Shown here: positions 23,731 to 59,086 of the stretch, piece by piece
Position numbering within the stretch: the first letter of the stretch is position 1
How the letters are laid out: every line of letters begins with the position of its first letter
DNA from: Alligator mississippiensis
Lineage: Eukaryota > Chordata > Crocodylia > Alligatoridae
Length of the DNA stretch: 64,000 bases
NCBI RefSeq assembly: GCF_030867095.1
Contig: NC_081828.1
Span: 4,470,001 to 4,534,000 of the forward strand
Direction of reading: 5' to 3'
Translations under genes and position numbers: made by a program
Notes under the pieces: generated by a model
What the model was told of the DNA's origin: nothing
The model's input: the letters and a program-made list of their open reading frames with translations, nothing else
Databases searched by the model: none

Positions 23731-24029
23731 ATTTGTATTAGGATCTGCGTCATGTTATTGGCCGATTCCTAATTTAGGCACAAGTGGCGGCTAGCGATTG
23801 GCTTGCTAGCCGTACAAAAGGCTTGGGTAGTTTCCGCCCAAGCCGGAGGAGGGAGGAAGAGAGAGAGATTCTGTGTGAAGATCTCCAAGCGTTGTGGACC
23901 CTCGCGGACCCGACGCGCCTCCCCTAAGCAAGCAAGAGAGGCAATGGAACCGAGCCTACGGAGCTTTCGCTTCTCGCCTCTCCCCGTCGCCGAGCGCAAT
24001 CCTAGACGTATCCCTTTCCTGTAACTTCG

Positions 24030-24153
24030 GATCCCGCAGAGCCTAGCAAACTCCGGGGGAAAAACTTATCTGACCCGCGGAGCCTGAATAACTCCGGGGA
24101 AGCTTTTCGAACCCAACTTAACCGGACCCGCGGAGCCTAGCAAACTCCGTGGG
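24030..24153 (+). repeat. Three copies of a roughly 28-base gacccgcggagcct unit
   Basis: Copies begin at 24030, 24072 and 24125. Copies 1 and 3 read gagcctagcaaactccg and copy 2 gagcctgaataactccg. Spacing is 42 and 53 bases. Confidence 0.85.
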
Positions 24154-24626
24154 AGCAATCGATTTGTCAGAGTCCTCCAACGAGGGTTCAAGCGGGAGCT
24201 GTGCCTGGAAACTTGTCCAGCCTACACCAATACCATCTTTGGGTGTAAGTAAACAATCTTTTCAATCAACCATTACGCCTCCGTAACTAATTCTAACTCA
24301 CGTGCGCTAAACCGCTTCGCAGCTCTCTCCCATCCAGCGTGCCCGGGCTGCCGGCCACAGCCCGTGTGCACCGAAGACGGGTCCAGTACGACCCCGGTTC
24401 GCCCCCGGCTTGCCCATGGCGGCCAGAATGGGATCAGAATCACTGCTGCGCATGGCGACGAGGGCGGGATCGGGGCCCGGCCCGCACAGAGGTCAGGCCT
24501 GAAAGTGGTCGACCCCCCACCCCACCTGGGGGAGCTAGGGCCAGTGCATGATACTAGACAAGCCCTTCTATACCCGGTAAACCGTAATTCATATGAATTA
24601 GCCACACAGCAAACTTTATTTTCAAG

Positions 24627-24742
24627 AGGAGACTGGACGGTCACCTTGCTGGGGTCACTTGACCCCAGTTGTCTTTCCTGCTTGGTGCAGGGGGGCTGGA
24701 CTCAATGGTCTTCTGATGTCCCTTCCAGCCTCTGATCTATGA
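24627..24742 (+). mobile_element. CR1 3' end fragment
   Basis: A short CR1 tail: caagaggagactggacg matches the coding end, followed by the 3' UTR (ggggggctggactcaatggt) and a tctatgaat terminus. Confidence 0.8.
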
Positions 24743-26403
24743 ATCACGTTTCTGATAAGAGCAATATGACAAATGAGAATAAAATACAGGTAATGCCTTA
24801 TGTAAGTATATCCAGATATATCTATTTCCAGGTGTTCTCTCTACCTGGGATCTCTTGTGCCTATCTAGACAATCTTTCACAAAAGCAGGATGTTGGCCAA
24901 TTTGGTCCCCTTGCTTTACCGGGGGCAGGCTAAGGTGTTATGCCTTGCGTTATGTCAGGGTTGACAGTAGTTTTACTAAGAGGGTAGATTATGGATTTGT
25001 ATAGGATGGCTTGGATAGGAACGAAAGTTTCCAGCCCTACTTTTCTATGATTTCTAGGTGGCCAATCCGCCAAGAGGATCTTACTCAAAATAGGGAGCAA
25101 GATCTAAGAGGTGCAGGATTAGTAGACATCGACAGATGGGCACTGCAGCAAAGGATGCAGGAGGAGCACATCCTTGATCCCTGACCCTTTTTTATCCCCA
25201 TAGTAACACTTACAAAATCACCTGATTGAAACCTGAACTAAATATGGTCATAAAAAGATACCATTATGTCACTCAGTTAACCAAAATGATATACACTGAT
25301 CCAATCTTTTTACCAAGATTAAATGTTCTGAGACTGGTTAATTTTCCAAGTATTTCACACCAGGGGACTTAGCTCTAATTAAGCTATGCAATATAGCATG
25401 AATAAAGCAGAGCTAACTTAACAGTCTTTAAAGCCTACTAAAACACTACTCTAGATAAGTAACCCAAGTTTTTTAACACGGTCTATTAGTGAAGATGCAG
25501 AGAACGGTCACAGACCATCGAATAACCCAGGCACCGTCTTCACCCTGTTTTGTAGCTCTGATCTGACTGGGAATGCTGGGGCTTGGCCATTCATCATGTT
25601 GTCTACTTTTCCTGAAGAACTGGTTTTAAGGTGCAATTTGTTTGACAAACCCCCCAGCTTCTTTCACCTGACAACCTCTTGCACAGTTGGATCAAATTTC
25701 TGGGCCACTTTGAAAGCTGAGCTGTGCCGGAGAAGCAGAGAGTAAAGTGCATTTCCCTAACAGGAACAGAAATGACATCTGAAAATAAACCGACAGTGGA
25801 CTCTGACTCCGTCAGCCTCGTTTGGGTCCATCTCATTAAGGATTTTCGTGTTTCACTTTTATCTGCAACTGCCATAAAAAGCTGCACATCTGACTCCTGT
25901 TGCAGAGAAGAACCAAGATTTCCTTTATTTGGCCATGCAAAGAAGGCAGCAGGGTCAAAGTTTTCAGCTGGTGTTTCTGTTCAGCAGTGAACCAGGGGTG
26001 ATAGAGGGACTTATATGCAGAGCAGGAGGTAGGTGGCAGGAGATTTTATTTGGACTCAAAATGCTTTTATATCCCTAGGTAGAGAGGTCCAGTTACATGT
26101 CTTATTTGAGTACCTCTAAGGAGGTTAAGTATCGTTATGATTGCGATTTCTTGAGAGCAAAGGTATCCTACAGTCTGAGTGTTGGCTCACAGACCGATTT
26201 CTTCAGCTGTTATCGTGCTGGGCCATGCCAGAAACCAGCCTGCAAAACAAATAGAGCTTTAAAGGCTTGCTATCAGGCGTGACAAATTGGGGGTGTGGAT
26301 GATGCTAAATGGAGGAGACTGCAGAGTCCCACAGAAAGGGTGGGGCTCCACTAGATAAAGCTTGTCGCAGAGGGCCCGCCTGAAATCTCTGCCGGGCACG
26401 GAG
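24743..26403. other. 5' flank of the CYP4 gene
   Basis: This stretch must contain the promoter and 5' UTR of the CYP4B1-like gene. I see no clear TATA box or initiator that would fix the start of transcription. No other gene is recognised. Confidence 0.45.
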
Positions 26404-51112
<24,709 letters not shown>

Positions 51113-51225
51113 GACACCAGCAGCCAGGGCAGGGGTGGGATATGTTACGGTGCTAATCCTAATGTTGGTTGATAAAAGGTGCCAAAATTTGAGCTGTGTA
51201 GGAACTGGAATTTCTGGGAAGTAGG

Positions 51226-51690
51226 GATTATAGGATCATAGGAAAGTAGAGGTATATGGGAGCTCAGAAAGCCATCTAGTCTAGCTCCCTGCTCAAGTCA
51301 GGGTCATCCCTGACTAAACCAGCCCAGCCAAGTATCTGCCCAATCTGCTCTCGGAAATTTCCAAGGATGGAGTTTCCACAATTTCTCTAGGTGACCTGTG
51401 CCAACGCTTGACCGCCTTCAGAGTCAGAAAGCTCCTCTTAATCTTCAACCTAAATTTCCACACCTGCAGCTTGAGGCCATTACTCCTAATCCTCTCCCCT
51501 GTGGCCACAGAGAAAAGCCCATCTCCATTGCCTCTCGAATCACCCTTCAGACATTTGAGGACTATGATCAAATCCCCACTCTGTCTTCCCATTGTCAGCC
51601 TAAATAACCCTCTACTTCTTTTAGCCTTTCGTCAAAAGTTTTGCTTCCCAGGCCCCTAATTTTTCTTGTTGCTCTGCACTGGACTCCTGC
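51226..51690 (-). mobile_element. CR1 3' fragment just after the CYP4 stop codon
   Basis: The minus strand carries the end of the reverse transcriptase (GDSRGNGDGLFSVATGERIRSNGLK) and the 3' UTR up to a ttataggatcatagg tail. It begins 114 bases after the CYP4 stop, so the gene's 3' UTR may read into it. Confidence 0.8.
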
Positions 51691-52024
51691 AATTTGAAAT
51701 TTGTTTTCTGTTCCAATTTATAATGAAGATTTTTAGAAAAAAATGCAATTTTCTGCAAAATTTCATTTCAAAACAGCGGCTCCTTTTCTTTTTTAAAGTC
51801 AGAGTTGGAGCAATTTACTTTAAATGTCCCATTCCCTTAAGGCTAGAACAATTGATCTGAAGAGGTGTTGCAGTAAATGTCTTCCTTCGGGGTGTGAAAG
51901 GAGTGCTGTGCACTTCCGTCTGGGTCGTGTCCACATTTCTTGCATGCAATGAATATAATAGAAAGATCTGCCTACTGGTATTACTGGCACTAGAACCATT
52001 TTACTGAGCATTGGTAAGCCATCA

Positions 52025-52130
52025 GTTTGAATATTGGATGCAGTCCTAGACACCAGTGTTCAAAAAAGGTTAGCTTAAACTGAAAAAGGTACAAAGAAAG
52101 GCCACTAAGATGGTTAAAGGAATCAGTCTG
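52025..52130 (+). mobile_element. Very old CR1 relic
   Basis: It retains cagtcctagacaccagtgttcaaaaa and ggccactaagatggttaaagg, diverged forms of the CR1 region encoding QFWAPHFKKD...RRATRM. Confidence 0.5.
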
Positions 52131-53639
52131 TTTTGTTAAATGAGACAGGCCAAGCTCTATCTTCTTCCCTAAGAAAAGATTTTGATTCCTTTAACCTTTG
52201 GCACAAAGAAGGAAGACACCTCCTGCAACACCACTTCTCCTTCCATATTCACCCCATGAGTACACCTGGAAAGGATGATCATAATGAAACAAGCCAAGCA
52301 CTCTTGACCTTCTTTTCTAAGAAAAGATCTTGATTATGCTTTACTACATGAAAAACAACATGGACACAAGATCAAAAGGCTAGAAACTGAGTACAGATCA
52401 TTTTAGGTTGGAAATGAGAAGATGACCTAGGGGAAGGGTTGGTGTGATAGGACAGGGGGTTCAACAATTCATGTGTTGAGTCATAAGTTGGCAGTCCCCA
52501 GGCTGGGGCATAAAGGTAGTGTGGAGCATGTCTGGTAACCCAGTGCTTCAGGGCTTTTGCTCACTCACACTTGGTCTGTAACAGGAAGAAATTATTGCCC
52601 TCCACCCCACGTCGTTGCAACTGGCTTTTGAAAGGCGGGGTGAGAGGGTAAAGCACTGGGACGTTGACCTCAGCTAAGGCTGGAAGTTTCTGACTGGGTT
52701 GCATTGCAGCTTCTTCCAGGCCTTGGAAAACCCAGTGGTTTCTGGCTCGAGGGTCTTGCCTGTCTGCTCAGGGTCACATTAATTATGCTAAATATGTGGT
52801 CAAGAGGGATTTTTTTACCTGTGTCAGGCTGGTGCATACTAGTTGCCTTTCCCTGAAGTATGGGCATGGTCTTCTTAGGATCCTCTGTACACATAGTACA
52901 CAACTTTTTCCCTATTAGTGCAGTGGCAGGGTATTAAGTATAAATATTAAGTAGGCCTCTTTCCCCCAATTTCTTCCTATGACATGTTATGGGAGTGGGG
53001 GTTGGGTATCATACTTGAGAGTGGCGTGTGAGAGCTTGAACCTGGGCTATACTAGATGCTCGAGAAGGCTTCTTCCAAATCGATGCTTTTCTATGATGAA
53101 CAACACCAGGACACAAATACAATCAAATACTGCACCTTTTGCTTGATCGCCATTCTTTAATCCTTCCCTACCTTTCACATCCACTGGGCAATACAAAGAG
53201 GCTCCTGTAAGGTTTACCTGTTGTCCTGGCATGCTCTGACTCAATTAACGAGAACCCAAAGACCTGTTCACATCCAAGAGTTATACTGGCATGACCGTGT
53301 TGATTAGGGGTCTGCTATTTTTTAATGACCCAGTTTACTAGTAACACTTCCAGGGTGGACTCAGGTTTATGAGCATAAAGGTGCTGTCTCCTAGTGTAGA
53401 TTTTGCTCCCTCCACACCGCAAAAGATACTGCAGCACATGCTACCTGCCTATCAATCGAACTGTGTGCAGACTAGGAGGGGTGATACCACCTTATCAGCC
53501 CACTCTGGGCAGAGTAAAGAAACGTCCTAATGGAGACAAGCCCCAAGCCACTGTGGAGCAGAAATGTGTGTGGCAGCACCTGGATTTCTAATTCTCAAGA
53601 AACAATATGATCCTTGAGAGAGAGATCTCTTCTTTTCTC
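52131..53639. other. Stretch without a recognised gene
   Basis: A roughly 50-base word (caagccaagcactc...ctaagaaaagatcttgatt) occurs at 52137-52185 and again at 52284-52335. No coding signal is seen. Confidence 0.5.
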
Positions 53640-53828
53640 ATGAAAAAATAAAGCACTGGAACAGGTGACCCAGAGCGGTGGTGGCATCTCCATCCTTGAA
53701 GGTTTTTAAGACCTGGGTAGACAAAGCCTTGACTGGGATGATGCAGCTGGGGCTGGTCCTGCTTGGAGCAGTGGGTTGGACTAGACGTGACTCCTGAGGT
53801 CCCTTCAACCCTCATCATCTGTGATCTT
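53640..53828 (+). mobile_element. CR1 3' end fragment
   Basis: It runs from aaagcactggaacaggtgacccagag through ggttggactagacgtga to the 3' UTR end. Confidence 0.85.
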
Positions 53829-54079
53829 TGAACTAACTTTCAGTGGTTAAAACCTCTCATTGGCTTGCTTTTATATGAGTTGCCTTGAGATTTCACAGCG
53901 ATGCACACATTAAACAGTGCTATTAACGCTTTCTCAATACACGTTTATCAGGACAATGTGGTAGGATGCAGCTGCCACCTCGTGGGCAGAAACGGCATAA
54001 GAGGAACAAAACACAGAAACCACAAACAAGCAGTAAAGCTTCCTTCTGGTTCAGCCTTCAGTCTGACCCAGGAGATATA

Positions 54080-54474
54080 TATACATACACACATACATAC
54101 ACACACACAAATATATACACATGCATACACACACACAGACAAATTTTATTTATATATATACACACCACACACACACACACACACAATATATATAAATACA
54201 CACATACATATATATACACACATACACAATATATATATATATATATATACACACACATACATACACACACACACACAAAATATATAAATATTTATAAATA
54301 CACAAGTACATATATATATACACACACACTATATATATATATATACACACATACATACATACATACACACACAAAATATATAAATATATATAAATACACA
54401 CATACATATATACACATACACACACAAAATATATAAATATATATAAATACACACATATATACACATACACACAC

Positions 54475-54548
<74 letters not shown>
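54080..54548. repeat. Compound AC/AT microsatellite
   Basis: About 470 bases of alternating purine-pyrimidine repeats (acacac, atatat, acatac). A higher-order unit containing acacaaaatatataaatat occurs four times. Tyr/Ile/Cys-rich and His/Thr-rich open frames here are artefacts. Confidence 0.95.
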
Positions 54549-54549
<1 letters not shown>

Positions 54550-54764
54550 CTAGGGTTGCACAAATTCACCCAAAATCATGAGATTATCTCGGAAAAAAAA
54601 GGCATGCTATTTAAGCCATTTTCCTCTGGGGACTATATTGTCATTTCTGAACATCTCCAGTGGGCACATGAGTGACAAGCATTGCCAGCACTCACAGCTT
54701 TGTCCAAGTAGTTGGATTTTGGCCCCTGCTGCAGAAACACACTGGTTGCACACTGGATGGAACA

Positions 54765-55130
54765 ATCTGTTTTTAGTTCTAGCTAAAAACCTTAACTCAG
54801 TTGTGGTAACATTAACTCAGATGAACATTAACTCAAGTGTGGAAATGATTGACCCTGAAGTGCTGGATGCACCGTCAAGATGCCCAAGAAGGCTAGATGT
54901 TGTTTTGTGACTCTGAATAAGAGATGTACACTTAACTATACAGACTACAGGACTATAAAAGAATATCTTTGGTTTACTTTTGCCTCATTTTTTTAAAATT
55001 TACTATATAATCTAGCAAAGTAGTGCTCATTCCAATACAGTTGTATTCATTTTTGCTTTCATCCTAAACTGAATAATATAGCCCTAGGCTCCTAATATAT
55101 TAGTAAAGCCTCTAGTTGCTTTTTACCCTG
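54765..55130 (+). repeat. Relic of CYP4 intron-1 sequence, downstream copy
   Basis: It matches 32343-32700 over its whole length. It is cut off at its right end by a CR1 piece at 55133. It marks a downstream CYP4 duplicate. Confidence 0.75.
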
Positions 55131-55132
55131 TC

Positions 55133-56000
55133 CAGATGGCTACCAATCTGGAGGTCCCCTACCATGTCACCCCTGTTGCCAATACCAGATCCAGTATGGC
55201 ATTCCCCCTAGTGGGACCATGCACCTCCTGTGTCAGGTGGAGGTCCTGTACACAGGTTAGAAACCTGCGTGAGCGATGGGACCTTGCTGTCTGCGTCTCC
55301 CAGCAGATGTCCGGGTAGTTTAGATCCCCCATGACTACCGCCTCTTTAGCTGTTATGGTCTCCGAGAGTTGCCTCAGGAGCCCCGCATCTATTTCTTCCC
55401 CTTGGTGTGGGGGTCTGTAACAGACCCCTACCACCAAATCCCTTTCTCCTTGCCCCCCATGTAGCCTAACCCACAATCCTTCTACTTCCTCAACCTTGGA
55501 TTCTGTCTTGATGAGGGTTGATGTGTATTGCTCACTGACATAAAGCGCAACCCCTCCCCTTTTCTTCCCTGACCTGTCCTTTCTATACAATCTATAGCCC
55601 TCAATATGTACCGCCCAGTCGTGGGATGAATCCCACCAGGTTTCTGTTAGCCCCACTAAGTCATAGGTGTTTAGTGCAAGCAGGAGCGCTAGTTCATCCT
55701 GCTTGTTCCCCATGCTCCTAGCATTAGTATATAGACACTTGAGCCCTGCGAGTGGTGCCCTTGCTGCCCCCCCGCTCCGAGTCCCAACGGGCCCATTGTT
55801 TCTTACCTTCTCATTTCTTACCTGTGCCGTAGTGCTGGCCTCCCCATGGCTTTCAGGTTCCCAATGCTCTCTTTCTTCAGGCTGGGCTGTCCTTGTGGGT
55901 GCCACATGGTTTGGTGGTCCACAGCTTCCCCCGCCCTCATCTTCCCCTCCCCCCGACGAGCCTAGTTTAAAGCCCGCCGGAGGAGATCCGCCAACCTAGA
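55133..56000 (-). mobile_element. CR1 piece: endonuclease region, truncated at both ends
   Basis: The minus strand at 55905-55159 encodes 248 residues of CR1 endonuclease (YTNARSMGNKQDEL, ETWWD, GDLNYPDICW). It is nearly identical to the matching part of the 4.7-9.3 kb element. It lacks the reverse transcriptase and the 3' end. 3'-truncated CR1 is unusual, because insertion starts from the 3' end. Confidence 0.85.
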
Positions 56001-56182
56001 TATTCACTAATATCAACTTTCTAGATACCACAATCCATATCCAGGATGGCACCCTACACACCACTATATGCAGAAAACTCACAGGCCACCATACCCATGT
56101 CCACAGAACCAGCAATCATTCCAAGCACGCCCAAAAAGCTGCTACCTAGAGCCAGGCCCTCAGATACCAGCACATCTTAGTT
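56001..56182 (+). mobile_element. Penelope-like reverse-transcriptase fragment
   Basis: The + strand reads NINFLDTTIHIQDGTLHTTI, then RKLTGHHTHVHRTSNHSKHA, a stop, and SQALRYQ. The FLDTTI...GTLHT...RK.TD.H.YLH...SQALR.. order is typical of Penelope-like elements. It is flanked by CR1 pieces on both sides. Confidence 0.7.
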
Positions 56183-57275
56183 TCACAGTAGCTAGGGTCA
56201 GGAGGGACCTGACCAGATCATCTTGCCTGACCCCCTGCCACAGGCAGGAATGAATGCTGGGTTCACAAAGACCCTAGACATGGTGATCATCCAACCTCCT
56301 CTTGAATTTGCCCAAGGTGGGGCGAGAACCACTTCCCTGGGAAGTTGGTTCCAGATTTTGGCTAACCTAATTGTAAAATATTGCCTTCTGATCTCTAACC
56401 TAAACCTATTCTCCATCAGCTTATGACCATTGTTCCTCGTCACCCCAGGTGGTGCTGGGGAGAAAAGGGCTCTGCCTATTTGCTGATGATCCCCCCTGAT
56501 GAGCTTATAGGCAGCCACCAGGTCCCCCCTCAGCCTCCTCTTGCTGAGGCTGAACAGGTTCAGGTCCCTCAGTCTCTCCTCATAGGGCCGGTCCTGCTGC
56601 CCTCTCACCAAGTGGGTGGCCCTCCCCTGAACCCTCTCCAGGCTGGCCACATCCCTCCTGAAGTGCGGAGCCAGGACTGGACACAGTACTCCAACTGCAG
56701 CCTGACCAAAGTCGCATAGAGGGGGAGGATCACGTCCCTGGACCGGCTTGAGATGCACCTTTGGATGCACGACAAGGTTTGGCTGGCCTTGCTGGCTGCG
56801 GTCTGGCATTGGTGGCTCATGTTCATCTTGGAGTCAATAATGACTCCGAGATCCCTTTCCCCCTCTGTGCTTAACCCCCCAGTCTGTATGTGTGCTGTGG
56901 ATTCCTTCTCCCAAGGTGCAGCACCCTGCATTTGTCTGCGTTGAACCCCATCCTATTCTCATCTGCCCACTTTTGTAGTCTGTCTAAATCTAGTTGCAGC
57001 CTCTCTCTCCCTTCAAGTGTGTCCACCTCGCCCCACATCTTAGTGTCATCAGCAAACTTGGACAGCATACTTTCCACCCCCTCGTCCAAGTCGCTGATGA
57101 AGATGTTAAACAGTGCGGGCCTGAGGACCAAGCCCTGGGGGACCCCACTGCTCACATCTCGCCAGGTTGAGTACAACCCGTCCACCACTACTCTCTGGGT
57201 GTGCTCCATCAGCCAATTTTTTACCCATCCAACTGTGCAGGCATCAATGCCACAGTCGCTTAATTTATTGATGAG
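56183..57275 (-). mobile_element. CR1 piece: reverse-transcriptase C-terminal half and 3' UTR
   Basis: The minus strand at about 57275-56190 encodes [16 protein letters not shown], motif [17 protein letters not shown], motif [10 protein letters not shown] and the thumb region, then the 3' UTR. Frameshifts split it. It is 5'-truncated. Confidence 0.85.
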
Positions 57276-57997
57276 GCTTGCTCTATGAAACTTGCTGACA
57301 TGCTTCCTTTTCCTTACTCACCCCCTACATTTATTTTACAAATAAATATTTTGTGGTTAGTGCACTCTGTAATTAGATCTTAAACAAAATGATGTGTTCC
57401 CAGGTTCTGGTGACTTACTTCACTTTCTTCAGCAGGCCTCCCTATACCTGTTCTCTGCCCCGTGGTCTTGGGAGTGTCTATCTTATGTTTCACATGACTT
57501 TTGGCTTTATAGCTATTCCTAATAATGTTTTGGCTATTTTATTTTCAGTGCTAGTCTACTTAATTACTTGGCCTACATCCTTAGGCTTCATGAAAATTTG
57601 TTGTTCATAAGCAACTCATCGCATTTCATGTTTTAAACTTCCCTGGGCAATGATTTGCTCAGATAGCAGCTGATTTCCAGTGTGCTGCTTTGATTTTCTT
57701 AGGTGAGTTCTCAGATTTTTTTGAGTGATCGACACACCGCATATATTGAGTGAGTCCCCATGACTTCCCCTAACGCGCACGAGTCTGTCATCTGAACAGG
57801 GAGATGCTGAGCTGTGACTGATGCTAAAACCTGTTTAATGATTTCATTACAAAAATGCAAATGTGCACCCTTCCTTGTAACCACTACCTATCATCTTCTC
57901 TGAATAAATTCACATTCCTGACCAGAGCAAGGCTCTTCCCAGTGTGAACCAAAATATTTCACTCTTGATCTAGGTTGACTTTCAACTAACAATGCAG
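57276..57997. other. Stretch without a recognised gene
   Basis: This lies in the position of intron 1 of the downstream CYP4 relic. No further match was found by eye. Confidence 0.45.
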
Positions 57998-58129
57998 CTC
58001 CAGCGAGAGGAAGGACTAGACACCACTGAATCTGAGCACAGGAAAATCGACAGTGTTATATGCTGTGGTTGAACACGTGGGATTCCTGATCCCCCATCAC
58101 CCTGAATGTGCTGTCTGGGTCAGGACCAG
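57998..58129 (+). pseudogene. CYP4 exon-2 relic, downstream copy
   Basis: agaggaaggactagacaccactgaatc matches exon 2 agaggaagaactagacaacactgaatc at 34235, and the rest follows with indels (catcaccctgaatgtgc against catccagaatatgcc). The acceptor AG is present. The frame is broken. Confidence 0.75.
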
Positions 58130-58899
58130 GCATTCAATACCCGAGTGATGAGTTTTCACAAATCCTATTAGGAAAGACATGATCCCCCAGTGATAATGTC
58201 TGTAAAGTGAAGGTCTGCCAAAATGGGATTTTATCTTTAAGCAAACTGAAAAACATCCGTGCAAATACAATTCCCGTATGTGCTGGAAACTGATGCAAAC
58301 TAGAATCAAATCAGGATTTTGTGCTGCAAAAGCAGAATGTCCTTGCTGAAGTGTATCAAACAGGCACAGAGATAGATCCTCCTCAGGGATGAACAGCAAT
58401 TAACACACAGCTACATAGTTGGACTGGTTCCCATTTTTGTCAACGGCAACATGTAGACCTGGTTAAATCCGGTCCAAAAATACATCTTTTAAAGCCCATG
58501 TCAAGCTATAGTCTATACTCCAGACACACTGACCCGCAAGTCACATCTCAGCAGAAAGATGAAATCCTAGGGTATCCCAAGGGACTCTGAGCAATCACTT
58601 CTTCTAACCCAAATTGGAGCAGGCTTGGCTTGGGGACCAGTTCTCCACTACTCATGGCTAGCTTAGGACCCAACAGTTATTGCCAGCCTTGGCCATTTTC
58701 CAGAAGCCACAGCCAAGCTCCAGAAGCGTGGCCAAGCAGAAGGCCCCAAAGCCCATTTCCGAATGATCATAGCATGAACCTTTGCAGATGTGACAACTAG
58801 TATGGTCAGCAAAGTAAAGGAAGCCTTCAACATGTCTAACTAAACCAGTAATGAGAGACAATTAAATAAAGCACAAGGCCTAAAAAGAGGCATTATGGC
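58130..58899. other. Stretch without a recognised gene
   Basis: No match to CYP4 exons 3-6 was found by eye, and nothing else is recognised. Confidence 0.45.
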
Positions 58900-59086
58900 T
58901 AGGGACAGACATTACACACAAACTGATTTAAATGATCAGAAACTGGTTTAAACCTGTAACAGAACAGATGTTCAGTGCACATAAACCAGTTTGAAAATGG
59001 CTGAAACCGGTTTGAGATAAACCTGATTGAACATAGTATCAGGCCTAACTGGTTTGGGTCAAACCAACATCTGTCCCAGACCCCTA
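58900..59086. mobile_element. Palindromic MITE
   Basis: It starts tagggacagacatt and ends in the inverted form (acatctgtcccagacccct + a). Interior words aaactggtttaaac and aaccggtttgag pair across the centre. The ends resemble hAT, but I see no matching 8-base flanks. Confidence 0.6.

Larger units (their letters stand above)
23514..24488 (+). mobile_element. CpG-rich LTR-like element upstream of the CYP4 gene
   Basis: The 975-base block starts tgtcacaacc and ends gcccgcaca, i.e. TGT...ACA, between two copies of gaggt (23509-23513 and 24489-24493). That is the pattern of an LTR with a 5-base target duplication. Its first third holds three spaced copies of a ttcccgcc word. Two inverted CCAAT boxes (attgg at 23757 and near 23796) and a TATA-like tacaaaag at 23813 follow. 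After that come three copies of a gacccgcggagcct unit. This is the expected U3-then-R/U5 arrangement for + orientation. The alternative is a host CpG-island promoter, but no exon follows. Confidence 0.6.

Noticed and set aside
24360..24440. Possible tRNA gene (ggttcg word near 24407)
   Set aside because: No A box or cloverleaf stems can be built around it. It is CpG-rich LTR sequence.
26362..26403. Extension of CYP4 exon 1 upstream to a TTG at 26362
   Set aside because: TTG is not a normal vertebrate start. The ATG at 26404 has a purine at -3 and gives the expected CYP4 N-terminal length.
54058..54569. Tyr/Ile/Cys-rich and His/Thr-rich open frames
   Set aside because: Products of the AC/AT microsatellite.
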